64,000 bases of DNA from Tachypleus tridentatus. Taxonomy: Eukaryota > Arthropoda > Merostomata > Xiphosura > Limulidae. Under the pieces are notes generated by a model. That model searched no databases. It saw only the letters and a program-made list of their open reading frames with translations, and was not told the origin of the DNA. Positions 62,859 through 64,000 of the stretch are shown one piece after another. Made by a program: the position numbers and the translations under genes. The stretch spans positions 26,825,276 through 26,889,275 of the forward strand of contig NW_027467782.1 in NCBI RefSeq assembly GCF_004210375.1, read 5' to 3'. The first letter of the stretch is position 1. Every line of letters starts with the position of its first letter.

Positions 62859-63161
62859 ATGTTCTGGAAAATGGATAAATTGAAAAATTTCATTACCAAA
62901 GCCATAAAAACAAAGTTTGAAGAGAAAAATAGGTCTTTTCCATCTACTTTAGGCATAAGCGATTGGGAAATAACGCTTTCTTCTCAGAAACAAGAAAAAG
63001 TAAAAGTTACAGGCAATGAGAATAATGAACAAATTTTTCTTGGTGATTTTCAATCGCAAAGAATTCGTCCAACCACATTTCAGTTTAATAGTTATATTAA
63101 ATTAGATGAGGCTGTGTGTTTTCTCGCAGCTAATTTTTTACGTAACTGGACCAGATTGTGA
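62859..63161 (+). CDS. Unidentified 100-codon frame, copy B
   Basis: This is the counterpart of 17647-17949 and is uninterrupted. It differs by five substitutions (for example I for T at residue 16 and V for E near residue 87). There is no recognised domain. Its persistence is only weakly informative because the copies are so similar. Confidence 0.35.
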   Translation: MFWKMDKLKNFITKAIKTKFEEKNRSFPSTLGISDWEITLSSQKQEKVKVTGNENNEQIFLGDFQSQRIRPTTFQFNSYIKLDEAVCFLAANFLRNWTRL

Positions 63162-63733
63162 GCAACACATGAAAAGTGTAGCTTGCTTGCGCACAGAATG
63201 AACAATGAGCCTTGGTTACATGTTAAACTCACGCATAAAGACATAAGAATAATGAAGAAAAATCGAGAAAAAAAATTCTTGTAATTCCAAAATAGAGATC
63301 CATTACGAGCAAGTATTTTTATTTTTATATTCGTCCCGGCGGCAGTTTCTGTGCAGTACAGAAAATTGATATACTTATACAAAATCGTCTGGTATTTGTA
63401 ACCAATTTCTGTGGTAAGTTCCACCTTATCACTGCTTTTCACACGTTTTGGCAGAGAAAGTGTCCATCATGATAATATTAATTGTTTCTTCTTGAGTGTG
63501 AAAATCAAAATACAAAAACTCAAATACATTACCAATTGCACGATATTAGGAAAACAAAAACGTGCTGAAGTACATTCGGTGGTCTAGTGTATTTTTACAG
63601 AAAACATTATTGCAATAAATATGTTCTTCTACTTTTCTACGTTGGGAAGAATACTTCAGAAGAAGGGAATGGGCTTACAAACACTTTCAGGAGGTCAGTG
63701 AAATCTCTAAAGGAAAACATTTCAGAAACATGA

Positions 63734-64000
63734 TGAGCTGTTATTTTTATTACCACACGAAAGTAGGCGCTATTTGAATATTTATAATGTTTCTGTCAAA
63801 CAAGCAACAACAACAAAAGAATCGTTGATTATCTTCAAAGTTCTCTTCTCTCTTCAAAACATAACACAATAGTTACACTGTCACAATCAATGATTTACCC
63901 TATTCTGGGATATCGAGTTACGTAGCACTTGTGGGTTATGACAAAGCAAACAACCCGGACACTGGTGAAACACGTTTGTGAGGAAAGTCTTAGCGGCAAG
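63734..64000. other. Unidentified sequence right of copy B
   Basis: It does not match what follows copy A at 18522 and I could not find it elsewhere in the window. No gene or repeat recognised. Confidence 0.4.

Larger units (their letters stand above)
45590..63733 (+). repeat. Large direct duplication, copy B
   Basis: This is the partner of 1-18521, in direct orientation. The shared sequence starts no later than 45590 (the base matching window base 1) and stops at 63733, after which copy B runs into sequence unrelated to what follows copy A. All the LINE, Penelope-like, hAT, SINE and unidentified coding relics of copy A recur here in the same order. The 500-N gap lies about 5 kb to its left. 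Confidence 0.95.

Overview
The window is AT-rich animal nuclear DNA from a repeat-laden eukaryotic genome. It has spliced genes with GT-AG introns, several tRNA-derived SINE families, CR1/L2-type LINEs, a Penelope-like element, hAT and mariner transposons, and a 500-N scaffold gap. The commonest SINE has a tRNA-Thr(CGT)-like head and a long GC-richer body. From memory I associate it with horseshoe crab (Xiphosura) genomes; this is a moderately confident inference, not a search result.

Layout: (1) 1-18521 is copy A of a very large direct duplication. It holds a LINE relic with a Penelope-like element inside it, about 6 kb of unidentified sequence, a LINE 3' end next to a hAT transposon, further LINE and SINE relics, and an unidentified dispersed gene family whose upstream region is a striking heat-shock-element array. 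(2) 18522-39887 is single-copy. SINEs crowd its start, and it then holds the only convincing host gene: the 3' half of an anoctamin (TMEM16) gene on the minus strand, eight exons from 31831 down to 23675, all in phase. After it come intergenic DNA, a gutted mariner and more SINEs. (3) 39888-40387 is exactly 500 N, a typical placeholder for a scaffolding join. (4) 40388-45589 is single-copy here: a LINE relic touching the gap, a TG/TA microsatellite and unidentified sequence. (5) 45590-63733 is copy B of the duplication, in the same orientation, about 99% identical by eye. (6) 63734-64000 is unidentified.

Copies A and B share nearly every element. They differ by a 260-bp deletion in B, a 32-bp indel, four versus three units of a minisatellite inside the hAT, and scattered substitutions. 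The copies are either a young segmental duplication or two haplotypes placed in tandem across the gap. Two facts are relevant: the gap lies between them, and copy A ends flush with a SINE.

There is no operon-like organisation. The anoctamin would be a calcium-dependent membrane protein; the remaining coding signal is transposon-derived or unidentified. The least ordinary signal is the array of 5-bp-spaced TTC/GAA units at 17561-17613 (again at 62773-62825), a near-textbook binding platform for heat shock factor upstream of a dispersed gene family, with a second heat-shock-like promoter at 36995-37040.
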